The notes below the pieces were generated by a model. The model was not told where the DNA came from. It did not search any database and worked only from the letters and a program-made list of their open reading frames with translations. The translations under genes were made by a program, and so were the position numbers. Below, piece by piece: positions 55,352 through 64,000 of a DNA stretch of 64,000 nucleotides. The stretch's first letter is position 1; each line of letters starts with the position of its first letter. Origin of the DNA: Tritrichomonas musculus (Eukaryota > Parabasalia > Tritrichomonadida > Tritrichomonadidae); NCBI GenBank assembly GCA_039105265.1, contig JAPFFF010000018.1, positions 1 through 64,000 of the forward strand, read 5' to 3'.

Positions 55352-57415
55352 TTAAGAAAAGGATTCCCTTCTCTTTTTGATTGGTCTGCTTTCAAACAAT
55401 TCTTCTTTTGGCTTATGGAATCTGTAAAATGGAATTGGAATTTTCTTAACTGCTCTCGAATCTGCTTCACATTCAGCAATTGCCATTTCATAGCATTCTT
55501 TTGCTTCTTTTAACCAATCACCTTCTGGAACCTCACCACTTAAAACCATAAAATAAGCAAGACTTGATATGATATCAAGTAATTTTCTTTTAACGAGATT
55601 TTTCTCTTCAATTTTACGAGATTTGTTGTCATTGAGGAGGTTCATTAATTCATCAGACTCGGAACTGCCTGCAGCTGATGAACTATTTTGATCATCTCCA
55701 ATTGCTTTTTCCAATTGCTTATTAGAAACATCATATCTAGCTATCTTTTCTTTTAATTGTGCAAGCTGTGTTTGAAGTTCTTCCAACTTTTTAGATGAAT
55801 TTTTAAATTGTTCATTTTTTGCTGATAATGCAAGCTCCATGGCAGCGACCTCATTTTCAAGACTTTCTCTTTCAAGACGAGTTTGTTCTAAAGCTTCTTG
55901 TATTTTAACATCATGTTCTTTTTTCATTCGACGTTCAGATTGAGAAAACTCATTTTTTAGTTGCTTTATTGTAGTTTCATAACTGTCCATCAAACTTTTT
56001 GTTTCTTTATCGAATTGCTGCACTTTTGCTTTGAAATTCTTGTTCTGTGAAAGATTTGGATTGGCATTCATAACCATCATTAATTTTTCTTCTCGACTTT
56101 GCTTTTCAGCTTGCATCAATTGAGTAATCTGTTGCATTTTAAGTTCAAAAAGCTGTTCTTCTCTTTCTTTTCGAGCTTGGATAATTAATTTTTGAGTCTC
56201 ATTTTGGTAATTTAAAGCAACTTGACCACGCTGTTGAGATGCTTCTTTTTCTTTATCAAAAAGCTCATTCCTTAACGATGATACTTTTGCCTCCATTTCT
56301 TCTGTAAGTTGGGCCATTCTAAGCGGATGGTCTTTAACTTTTTGGTACATTAAAGATAATTGAACTTGATCTTTTTTTTCTTTTTCAAGCTGTTGCTGAA
56401 CAGACCATAGCTGCTTAGTAAGCTCAACTTCTTCAGATAAAATTCGTTTCATTGTCTCTTGATATGTTCGTGCCAATTCTGGAATGTCTTCAAAATCTTG
56501 GCCTGCAATAGCTCGAATTTCATTTTTTGTAGTTTCTATTCTTTTTCTTAAAACAGCGTTCGTGCTATCTATTTTAGCACTACTACTTAATCTTTCTTCA
56601 AGAAGTTCATTTTTGGCTCGAATCTGCTCATCAACTTGAGATGTCATATATGTCAAATCATTGATATCTGATCGAAGTTTATCAATTTTTATGCGGTTTT
56701 TTTGTAGAAATAATTGAGCTGCGCCTTTGACAAGATAATTGATAGATTCTTGAAGTTTTTCTTGACCGTCTTGAACCTGACTCATATATTTAGAGACTTC
56801 ATCGATTTGAACGTTATCAGGTGATTCTGAGAAGTGATAATTGAGATTTTCAAGAATCATTCGTAGTTCAAGTAGATTTGACTCGTTCTCAGATGCACGG
56901 TTTTCTTGTTCATCAAGTAAACTTTCAATTTTTGCTCTTATTTCAAGCAAACCTTCTCTGGGATCTTCGTTATCATCATTATCATTATTGTTGTTAGCTG
57001 AATCTGAAAAAGAATTTGGCTGAACATCATTATTATTTGCATTACTTGTGAGCTGGGGATGCTGATCAAGTTTTGCTGAATCCGGTATCGCTGCTTTAAT
57101 ACGGAGGTTAGTATCAACCTTTTTTTGCTCCTTTGCTCGTTCTGAAGGAGCTGAAATAATTTTTTTCTGTTCTGATTTGATTTGAGCCCATACAGATGGG
57201 ATTTCAAAAGAGTCGTCATCCGGCAATACTGGCGCTACAGGACGAGCGATTGAAGGACGAGCTGAAGGACTAATAGGATGCTCTTCTGATGGCGGGCGAA
57301 CTTGGAACTGATTAAAATCATTGGAATTGCCTTCTGTCATCATAAAATCTTCAAACTTTGAATAACGTATGTAAAAATGGAAAACTTTTTGATTGAAGAA
57401 CATTTTTAAAATCAA
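55352..57415 (-). CDS. Large coiled-coil protein
   Basis: A 687-residue product. The first ~160 residues are Pro/Ser/Asn/Asp-rich and disordered (PISPSARPSIARPVAPVLPD). From about residue 165 to 590 there are near-continuous heptads rich in Glu, Gln, Lys and Leu, with a gap near 430-450. A compact C-terminal part has hydrophobic helices (LLDIISSLAYFMVLSGEVPE) and a basic end (RPIKKRRESF). It looks like a structural filament or basal-body protein, but no family is recognised. An alternative start at 57343 (MMTEGNSNDF) lacks the hydrophobic first 24 residues and may be the true one. Confidence 0.75.
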   Translation of the reverse strand: MILKMFFNQKVFHFYIRYSKFEDFMMTEGNSNDFNQFQVRPPSEEHPISPSARPSIARPVAPVLPDDDSFEIPSVWAQIKSEQKKIISAPSERAKEQKKVDTNLRIKAAIPDSAKLDQHPQLTSNANNNDVQPNSFSDSANNNNDNDDNEDPREGLLEIRAKIESLLDEQENRASENESNLLELRMILENLNYHFSESPDNVQIDEVSKYMSQVQDGQEKLQESINYLVKGAAQLFLQKNRIKIDKLRSDINDLTYMTSQVDEQIRAKNELLEERLSSSAKIDSTNAVLRKRIETTKNEIRAIAGQDFEDIPELARTYQETMKRILSEEVELTKQLWSVQQQLEKEKKDQVQLSLMYQKVKDHPLRMAQLTEEMEAKVSSLRNELFDKEKEASQQRGQVALNYQNETQKLIIQARKEREEQLFELKMQQITQLMQAEKQSREEKLMMVMNANPNLSQNKNFKAKVQQFDKETKSLMDSYETTIKQLKNEFSQSERRMKKEHDVKIQEALEQTRLERESLENEVAAMELALSAKNEQFKNSSKKLEELQTQLAQLKEKIARYDVSNKQLEKAIGDDQNSSSAAGSSESDELMNLLNDNKSRKIEEKNLVKRKLLDIISSLAYFMVLSGEVPEGDWLKEAKECYEMAIAECEADSRAVKKIPIPFYRFHKPKEELFESRPIKKRRESFS

Positions 57416-57645
57416 TAATTTTATTTCTTCAATGAGAAAGTAATTTATCTTTTTAATATCTTAATACTATACAAAATTAACTTAAATTTATATAAGACAC
57501 ATTTTATTAATTTATTAATCATATACCACAGATAAATATTAGGTTTAAAAAATTTCAAAATTCAATTAATTTATTATATAAAATTCAATGTTTAATTGTA
57601 TTATATGGGCGAACAAATAATTTTGGAAAAAGTGAGACTTTCATA

Positions 57646-58398
57646 ATGGACATTTTCAACAATCTTTTAACAGAACTCCAAGCGTTTTGGAATAGCTTTA
57701 TTAAAAATATTATTGAATGGATAATCACAATATGCATCGGAGGATGCGCAATTTTTGTTGCAATTACAATAGAACCACTTCATGATTCAGCAATTGTCGA
57801 TAATCCAACTGAAAATTACCCTTATTCCGGTGAAACAATAGGTGCTCCCGTTTTATTCTTTATTGTGATTATTATTCCGTGCGCCGTTTTAGGTATAATG
57901 GCAATACTTCATCCGAGAAAAATTGATCTTTGCCTTGCTTATATGTCTCTTGCACAAACCCTTTGCATAACATTACTTTTAACAGAATCATTGAAAGTAT
58001 TTGTTGCTCGCCCTAGACCAAATTATTTTCATTATTGCGGATATGATAAAGAAAAACAAGCTTGCACAGGACCCAACAAATACCAAAAAGACGCAAAAGT
58101 ATCATTCCCAAGCGGGCACGCTTCCATATCATTTTGTACTGGCACCTGGCTTATGCTATTTCTTCAAAGTTATTACAATTTTTCGGGTGAGATTTGGTAT
58201 TTATTGATCAAATTTACACCTATTATAATTGCAATTTTCATTTCAGCAACAAGAATCACAGATTATATGCACCACGTTTCGGACGTGGTTGCAGGAGCCG
58301 TTCTAGGAATTGGCGTCGGCTCAATTATTTTCAATTCTCAGGCATCACGAATTCGAATTCAACTCAAACGGTCTTACGATCCACTTGCTCAATTGTAA
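57646..58398 (+). CDS. PAP2-family lipid phosphatase
   Basis: A 250-residue membrane enzyme with six likely membrane helices. The three PAP2 motifs are intact: K117-x6-RP (KVFVARPRP), PSGH at 155-158 and TRITDYMHHVSD (R203, H209, D213; the usual SR is TR). Enzymes of this type remove phosphate from phosphatidic acid and related lipids, with H158 and H209 doing catalysis. Length fits the lipid phosphate phosphatase (LPP) family. The start at 57646 gives a short N-terminal segment followed directly by the first helix. Frame-shifted ORFs inside are shadows. Confidence 0.93.
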   Translation: MDIFNNLLTELQAFWNSFIKNIIEWIITICIGGCAIFVAITIEPLHDSAIVDNPTENYPYSGETIGAPVLFFIVIIIPCAVLGIMAILHPRKIDLCLAYMSLAQTLCITLLLTESLKVFVARPRPNYFHYCGYDKEKQACTGPNKYQKDAKVSFPSGHASISFCTGTWLMLFLQSYYNFSGEIWYLLIKFTPIIIAIFISATRITDYMHHVSDVVAGAVLGIGVGSIIFNSQASRIRIQLKRSYDPLAQL

Positions 58399-58661
58399 AA
58401 TCTATATAATAATATTAAAAATCATATTGATGTATCTAAATAATTAATTTTTCTCTCAATCTACCTTTTATTAAATTGATAATTTTTTCTTTTGGAAAGT
58501 GACCAAAAATAGCGAAAAAGAAAAACAAAACACAATTTACTTGGTTAGTAAATTTCGGTGTAATAATTTTATTATCTGATACTAACAAACTAAGTTTCTT
58601 TTCTTTTTTTTTTTTGAAATAAAAAATCATTCCTTCATCTGATTTTACATTATTCATCTCA

Positions 58662-59597
58662 TCAAACTTGATCTCGAAGTTCGTCTATTCTTTGTTTCAA
58701 TTTTTCAATTAAAACATCTTTGAATGCATTCATTTCTTGCTGTTTTTCTGATTCTTCAATAATAGATTTAATTTCATTTTCTAAATAATTAATCTTGCTT
58801 AGTAAATGGTGAATCGTGTCGTCATTATTATTTTGCTGTATTAACGGATTTTTTTCTTTAATTTTTAATGTGGCATTTTCTTTTTGAAGTTTGTTATTTA
58901 TATTTTGGCAATTTGTCAATTCATCATTTATATCACTGATTTTTTTTTTTAATCTTTCAATTACTATATTTTTCATTGTATTTTCATCATTTGCCTTTTC
59001 ATATAAATGTTTATTTTCTGTTTTTAAATTTTCCATCATTTCTGGAATACATTTTAACTTTTCTTCTTTTTCCATATAAATTGATAAGCGATGAGAGAAT
59101 ACTTCATTTGCTTTGATATGCTTTAAACTTTCTTTATTTTCTTGAGTTAATTTTAATTTATATTCATTTAGTTGATCATTCATAGATTTTATTTCCATTT
59201 CTTTAAGATTTGCTTGCAATTTTAGTTCTTCTTTCTCGCGTTTATATTTTTCCATTTTTTGGATGCATCGTTTTTGATCATTAATCAATTTCTCATTATT
59301 TTTTGTTTTTTGATCTACCTTATTTTGCAGGACATTTTTCCTTTCCATAAATTTTCTATTTTCATCCTGTAATTTCTTATTCTCATCCCGCAATTTTCTA
59401 TTTTCATCTTGTAATAACTTGTTTTTTTTTTTAAGCATTTTACAATTAGAATTTAAGAAAGTAATAGTTTCCATCAATTTGCCATTTATATTAGATTGAT
59501 TTTCTTGAGTTTTATAATGAAGATTTGAATACTTTTTACTTGATGAGGCAATGTGATAGTCATTTTTTTCTTTAAGGTAATTTGATTTAAGGCTCAT
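58662..59597 (-). CDS. Coiled-coil protein, Lys/Asn/Glu-rich
   Basis: A 311-residue product with a mostly continuous coiled coil from about residue 40 (TFLNSNCKMLKKKNKLLQDE) to the end, including degenerate short repeats DENRKLRDENKKLQDENRK. No globular domain is recognised. It is convergent with the PAP2 gene and divergent from the next coiled-coil gene (186 bases between starts), so the latter pair may share a promoter. Confidence 0.75.
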   Translation of the reverse strand: MSLKSNYLKEKNDYHIASSSKKYSNLHYKTQENQSNINGKLMETITFLNSNCKMLKKKNKLLQDENRKLRDENKKLQDENRKFMERKNVLQNKVDQKTKNNEKLINDQKRCIQKMEKYKREKEELKLQANLKEMEIKSMNDQLNEYKLKLTQENKESLKHIKANEVFSHRLSIYMEKEEKLKCIPEMMENLKTENKHLYEKANDENTMKNIVIERLKKKISDINDELTNCQNINNKLQKENATLKIKEKNPLIQQNNNDDTIHHLLSKINYLENEIKSIIEESEKQQEMNAFKDVLIEKLKQRIDELRDQV

Positions 59598-59783
59598 AAT
59601 AATGGTAAATAAATATAGGTCAAAATTTGGTCAAATTAATACCCAAATTTGTTAGTGTTTTGATTTCCATATAAACCAAAAACATTTTGGCATTAATGCT
59701 AAATACAATTTATAAATTAATGAGATTGATGAATCTATAAAAATACAAATACATTTTTTTATAAATAACGTTTTTTTAAAGAA

Positions 59784-61910
59784 ATGCGAAAAAAAGGAAG
59801 GAACAAAGCTATTACACAAATAAAGGGCAATGAAAAACAAAACCTAATAAAAAAACAGTTTGGTGTTAAGCAGCTTGAGAAAATTTACGACCAATCAAAA
59901 GAACAGATTCCTCACATACCAAAAGTTTATCAAAAGATAAAAGAATCTATGATAGAATTTTCCGATCAAAGAGATCGCGCTATTCAATTCGATCGAGGAA
60001 GAGCCGACTTTCATATTCACGCAATTGTTACAAATAGAAATGATCAAATATTATTTCACCAACATCTTATTGATATTCACGATGAATTAATGAAAAGAAA
60101 TGAAGAATATAAAGAAGAAATTCAACGATTGCAATTTAAGCAACAAGAAATGGTAAACAGTCTTAAATTACAAATCGAATCTGTGGCTCATCAATTAAAA
60201 GGTCTTAAGCCGTTTCAAGAGCGCCGAAAAATCATTATTGAACAAAAAAAAGCCCTTGAAGGACTTATTTTTAAAGAAAAACAAATTCACCAAGATGAAC
60301 TTACTGACATTCATCATATACTTCTTGACCAACGCGAATACTACGAAAATGATCTTCGAACTCGACTTGAAATAGCCAGAAAATTTGCTGAGGAATACTC
60401 CGATCTTCATATTGATGCCCTGACAAAGAAAATTGCTGATTCTACATCTTCTGAAAGAAGGAATCTCTATTCTCTTGAAACAAAATTATTAGATGAATTA
60501 TACAATATAGACAGTCTTGTAAAAGCGTCCAATTATTATACAAGACAAAACCAAGTTCTTCGTAAAAACATTGAAAATACAACTGTAAAAATTATTAATT
60601 ATAAACAAGAGAAGAAAGATATCGAAATTCAGATGCTAGAGACAATTTCACTTCATCAACGAGAACTATCACAAATAAAAGATTGTTTAAAAGAAAAAGA
60701 ATCTGATATCATTAATATAAAAATATCGAAATTACGGGAAGAAAATGAGCGCCTTAAAAGAGAAGCAGCTGTATCATATGAGCTCATGAAAAAAGCAGAA
60801 AATAGTAGAATTATAGGATTAGAAAAATCATTTGAAATTGATCTTTTAAAGACGATAAAAGATTCTGCAGAATACGTAATTAACGCACTTGAAAATAAAT
60901 ATGGCGTAACCGATGATCCATTATTTTTATCTCAAAAAAATCCAATGGGGAAATTAATTAGACGGCTAGTACTTATTGAAAAAGAAGTTAAAAAGCAGCA
61001 TGATTCAACAATTAACATATTTTTTGATACAGAAATAAATAAAGCTAGCAACGTTTCAAATTCTGGATCAGAGCGAAATAGTGATTTAGATATGAATGTT
61101 GATCTAAGTGATTTAGAAAATTTAAATTATATCAATGATTTTGATAAAGAGAATAACAAGTTAAATGAATTAAGTGACATTAGTAATACAGAATTGAATG
61201 TTTCTATTTCTAATTCAAGAACGTCAAGCTCGTCAATCAATATTTATGAAAATAATGATGAAAACAATACTAATAATTCTAATTATAGTAATATCAGCGC
61301 CATTAATAATAATATCAGTGATAAGCAGTATTCAAAAGTGGACGTAGAAGTTCAAACAGAGAAACCTATCAGATCAAATCGTTTAAAAGGAATCAAAGCT
61401 CCTCCAACGCCACCAAATTATCCATATCAATTCAGATCTGAATTATCCAAAACAATCAATGATTCTAATTTTAATAAAATTGGCAATTTTAATAAAAATA
61501 GGCTCAATTATTTATATTACACTTATGCAAACACTCCAATTGAGCAAGAACAAAAATTAATTGGGAATAATATTGATGAAAACAAATTTGGTCATTTAAA
61601 TCAAACAGTCATTTTAGATGGGAAAAAATTTACTCCACAACCACCAGATATACCAATTTCATCTCATTCAAAAGCAAAAATGAAATTAAGAAATGAAAGC
61701 AAAAAAGACTCAACAATTGGAATTGATCATTTAAATGAAAAAATTAATAATCTCGACAATTGTGAATCATCATATTTTCCGAAATCGTTAACACCAAGAA
61801 GGAGAAAAATTCAACGAAAAGAATATCATGCTACTCCTGAATTTCGTAAAATCTCAAATTCAGGAAAAATCCCTTCGGATCATATACGAATAACTCGTGC
61901 ACATAAGTAA
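59784..61910 (+). CDS. Coiled-coil protein, possibly basal-body type
   Basis: A 708-residue product. The N-terminal ~25 residues are basic. Residues about 90-360 form long coiled-coil segments. Their layout (HQHLIDIHDELMKRNEEYKE, later REENERLKREAAVSYELMKK) recalls ciliary coiled-coil proteins such as BBOF1/CCDC166, but the likeness is compositional, not demonstrated. The rest is Asn/Ser/Asp-rich and disordered, with an SSSSIN-like tract and basic C-terminus (TPRRRKIQRKEYH). Trichomonads have flagella, so a flagellar role is plausible. Confidence 0.72.
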   Translation: MRKKGRNKAITQIKGNEKQNLIKKQFGVKQLEKIYDQSKEQIPHIPKVYQKIKESMIEFSDQRDRAIQFDRGRADFHIHAIVTNRNDQILFHQHLIDIHDELMKRNEEYKEEIQRLQFKQQEMVNSLKLQIESVAHQLKGLKPFQERRKIIIEQKKALEGLIFKEKQIHQDELTDIHHILLDQREYYENDLRTRLEIARKFAEEYSDLHIDALTKKIADSTSSERRNLYSLETKLLDELYNIDSLVKASNYYTRQNQVLRKNIENTTVKIINYKQEKKDIEIQMLETISLHQRELSQIKDCLKEKESDIINIKISKLREENERLKREAAVSYELMKKAENSRIIGLEKSFEIDLLKTIKDSAEYVINALENKYGVTDDPLFLSQKNPMGKLIRRLVLIEKEVKKQHDSTINIFFDTEINKASNVSNSGSERNSDLDMNVDLSDLENLNYINDFDKENNKLNELSDISNTELNVSISNSRTSSSSINIYENNDENNTNNSNYSNISAINNNISDKQYSKVDVEVQTEKPIRSNRLKGIKAPPTPPNYPYQFRSELSKTINDSNFNKIGNFNKNRLNYLYYTYANTPIEQEQKLIGNNIDENKFGHLNQTVILDGKKFTPQPPDIPISSHSKAKMKLRNESKKDSTIGIDHLNEKINNLDNCESSYFPKSLTPRRRKIQRKEYHATPEFRKISNSGKIPSDHIRITRAHK

Positions 61911-62053
61911 TATATTTTTCCCCAATCTATTTAATCTTTCTACTATTTTTTTATATTTATTTATTTATTATATAGTAAAATGTTTGTATTTTTATATCTT
62001 AAATCGTTTGAAGTATTATATGCTTGATGAATTCATTCAATTGATTTGTTAAA

Positions 62054-62076
62054 TGTAGGAAATAACAGTTCCTACA
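62054..62076. repeat. Hairpin with 8-bp stem
   Basis: TGTAGGAA at 62054-62061 and TTCCTACA at 62069-62076 pair around a seven-base loop. It lies about 145 bases after the stop of the coiled-coil gene. Confidence 0.75.
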
Positions 62077-62118
62077 AAAACAAATTGTGAAAATTTTAAA
62101 CGTTCATGTTTTATTCAA

Positions 62119-62151
62119 TTGAATGTAATTAACTTTTCAAATTACATTCAA
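62119..62151. repeat. Hairpin with perfect 12-bp stem
   Basis: TTGAATGTAATT (62119-62130) and AATTACATTCAA (62140-62151) pair perfectly around a nine-base loop. It lies in the spacer between the coiled-coil gene and kinase gene; function unknown. Confidence 0.85.
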
Positions 62152-62583
62152 ATATCGGAGATATAAACAGTATTTGGCTATAATTTTTCAAAATAAAATA
62201 AATGACAAAAAAAGCAAAAAACATAATTAATAGAACATGATGTGCTAGGAGATAATACAAATAAAATGTTCCTTCATTACTACGACTTTTCATTTATGAA
62301 TAATAAAAAACATAAATATACTCAAAAAAAAATTGGTATAAGCATAATTTTTTTACATAATTAGATTAGAAATTACATAATGCTTTTAATAAATTGTTCT
62401 AGTTTTAATTAGTTATTTATATTTATTTAAAACACGTCCAATAAAAATGATATAAATTGAAAAAATTGAATTTATTATTTTTTTCAAAGTTATCTTTCTT
62501 TCAAAATCCAACCACATTTTTTCAAAAATTTGAATTAAATAAAACAAACAATAAAATTTAAAATTTTAAGAAGTATTATTAAA

Positions 62584-64000
62584 ATGAGCGACAACTCGCT
62601 TGCTCATCTTGAATCTAGGTTTTTATTTAGATCTTGTGAAAATAAAGACGTTCAAAAGACAAAATTATGCTTTTTAACTGATTCAAACCTTATAATTCGT
62701 GACGATGAGAATTCAGATCCTGATTATGTGCTTGATTTCTTATCAATTGAAGAAGTTATTGATACATCAGATGGATCAACTTTTTCTTTTGCCATCAGAC
62801 TCTCTGATTCAAACCTTTCTGAATCATCTCAGAAATCAAACAATAGTAGTAGCAACAATATTAGTATCAAAGACGCTAGTGATAGTAGTATGAGTTCAAA
62901 TACAGAAAATTGTAATTCAAGTCGTAATTTCCGTGTTTTTAGTTTTACTGCATCTGATTTGACAACAGTTAGACGATGGTTAACTGCTCTTCGTAGTGGA
63001 TTAAGTCAAAATAAGGTCAATGATAATGATGGAATTAATTCTCATTCCAATCTTTCTCTCAAAGATTTTCAACTTCTTTCTGTAATTGGCCGAGGTTTTT
63101 CCGGAGAAGTTATATTGGGAAGATACATTCCTACTGGTAAATTAGTTGCTTTAAAATCTATTCCAAAAGAAGGTATTCAAAGTTCAAATTGCATAAAACA
63201 TGCTTTTGCTGAGAGAAATATATTGATGCAAGCATCTACACCATTTATTACAAGACTTTTGTCAACATTTCAAACCAGTGATTCTCTTTTCTTCGTTCTT
63301 GAATTTGTACGAGGTGGAGATCTTGGAAAATACATCTCGAGTGGTAAAGTTTTTTCTGAATACCAAATTAGAGTTTATTTAGCAGAAATTGCTGTTGCTC
63401 TTTCCCACTTGCATAAATTAGGAATTGTTTTCAGAGATTTGAAACCTGGAAACATCTTAATTGATTCAAAAGGACACCTTAAACTTACTGATTTTGGACT
63501 TGCTAAATATCTTCTTGTTGATGATCATGCATCATCTTTATGCGGAACCCATGAATATCTTGCTCCAGAAATGATAAAAGGCGCCAATTACAATTTTGCA
63601 GTTGACTGGTGGGCATATGGTGTTGTTGCATATCAACTTCTTGAAGGTGTCCTTCCATTCGAATCACCTAATTTAAACAAACTATATGAAAGAATTGTTA
63701 GAAGCCCTCTTCGATTTTGGAAACCTGTCCCAAATGATGCAAAGAATTTGATTCAAGGACTTCTTCAAAAAAATCCAGAAAAGAGACTTGGATGCTCAGA
63801 AAATGGAGAAGGTGAAATATTTGATCACCCATATTTCCATGAAATTGATTGGGAAAAAATTAAGCGAAAAGAATATACTATGGAATTTATTCCAGAACTT
63901 TCAAAAGAACAAATGATGCAATATTTTGATGGAGCTAAAACTATTGAAGATGAAGATGGCAGTTTGTTCTTAAGCTGCTCAGCGAGTAATGAGACCCACG
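62584..64000 (+). CDS. PH-domain AGC protein kinase (Akt-like), partial
   Basis: The first 472 residues of a Ser/Thr kinase whose gene continues past the window edge. Residues 1-145 look like a PH domain: the strands read RFLFRSCENK and LIIRDDENSD, and the closing helix LTTVRRWLTALRSG carries the conserved Trp. The domain is interrupted by a Ser/Asn-rich insert at about 80-115. The kinase has Gly loop IGRGFSGEV (about 168-176), VALKS lysine, FRDLKPGN, DFGLAKY and activation loop ending SSLCGTHEYLAPEM. An AGC tail follows, with RLGC and the hydrophobic-motif region FLSCSA near the end. PH plus AGC kinase points to the Akt/PKB group, activated by phosphoinositides. Confidence 0.92.
   Translation, partial: MSDNSLAHLESRFLFRSCENKDVQKTKLCFLTDSNLIIRDDENSDPDYVLDFLSIEEVIDTSDGSTFSFAIRLSDSNLSESSQKSNNSSSNNISIKDASDSSMSSNTENCNSSRNFRVFSFTASDLTTVRRWLTALRSGLSQNKVNDNDGINSHSNLSLKDFQLLSVIGRGFSGEVILGRYIPTGKLVALKSIPKEGIQSSNCIKHAFAERNILMQASTPFITRLLSTFQTSDSLFFVLEFVRGGDLGKYISSGKVFSEYQIRVYLAEIAVALSHLHKLGIVFRDLKPGNILIDSKGHLKLTDFGLAKYLLVDDHASSLCGTHEYLAPEMIKGANYNFAVDWWAYGVVAYQLLEGVLPFESPNLNKLYERIVRSPLRFWKPVPNDAKNLIQGLLQKNPEKRLGCSENGEGEIFDHPYFHEIDWEKIKRKEYTMEFIPELSKEQMMQYFDGAKTIEDEDGSLFLSCSASNETH

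Larger units (their letters stand above)
61911..62583. other. Intergenic spacer with two hairpins
   Basis: A 673-base AT-rich gap before the kinase gene. It holds two perfect hairpins (listed separately) and no supported gene. Confidence 0.5.

Noticed and set aside
58436-58657. 73-codon reverse ORF after the PAP2 gene
   Set aside because: Lys-rich, includes poly-A/T-derived residues, overlaps 3' regions of two convergent genes and has no conserved feature.
1-64000. rRNA and tRNA genes
   Set aside because: No cloverleaf with conserved A/B boxes or rRNA-like sequence was recognised; a covariance-model search would be needed to exclude them.

Overview
The window looks like a chromosomal stretch from a parabasalid protist of the Trichomonas/Tritrichomonas type. 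It is AT-rich, with long intronless genes, very short spacers and stop codons often of the TAAA form (UAAA is the polyadenylation signal known in Trichomonas). TCAYTW initiator-like sites lie before some genes, and Polinton/Maverick elements, which are abundant in these genomes, fill the left part. Species assignment is inference; no rRNA or tRNA gene is present to settle it.

Positions 1-39809 are two Polinton (Maverick) elements of one superfamily but different lineages. Element A (left end outside the window, right terminus 21779) carries, in order: a candidate capsid-associated protein, integrase, packaging ATPase, a pVI-like small protein, a proline-rich protein, the major capsid protein, an HNH relic, three short unknown genes, an HNH endonuclease, an AT-hook/basic protein, a primase-helicase, protein-primed DNA polymerase B (reverse), a GIY-YIG-like protein, a candidate penton protein (reverse) and a giant fibre-like protein. 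Element B (21780-39809) has the same order. It starts abruptly inside its capsid gene exactly where A's terminus ends, so A appears to have inserted into B; the rest of B should lie left of the window.

The two copies allow direct comparison. The backbone is collinear, but mobile cargo differs between them. A has a PrimPol-SF3 helicase gene framed by an 88-bp inverted repeat where B has a coiled-coil HNH gene. HNH genes occupy three separate slots. The fibre genes are mosaics with near-identical ends and divergent middles, and B has two such genes. The DNA polymerases have an N-terminal region with an OTU-like Cys...His pattern.

Positions 39810-43348 are a 3.5-kb gene-free AT-rich stretch. 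It holds hairpins, a perfect 126-bp tandem duplication, a 451-bp MULE-like MITE with a 10-bp target duplication, and a 332-bp TTAA-flanked MITE candidate.

Positions 43349-64000 are host genes. They are a 2,920-residue protein with six copies of an unrecognised module, a degenerate kinase domain and about 20 Sel1 repeats; a short NOL6/Utp22 (Nrap) homologue; a small unknown gene; three large coiled-coil proteins; a PAP2 lipid phosphatase; and a PH-AGC protein kinase running off the right edge. All similarity statements come from reading the sequence by eye; no database search was run.
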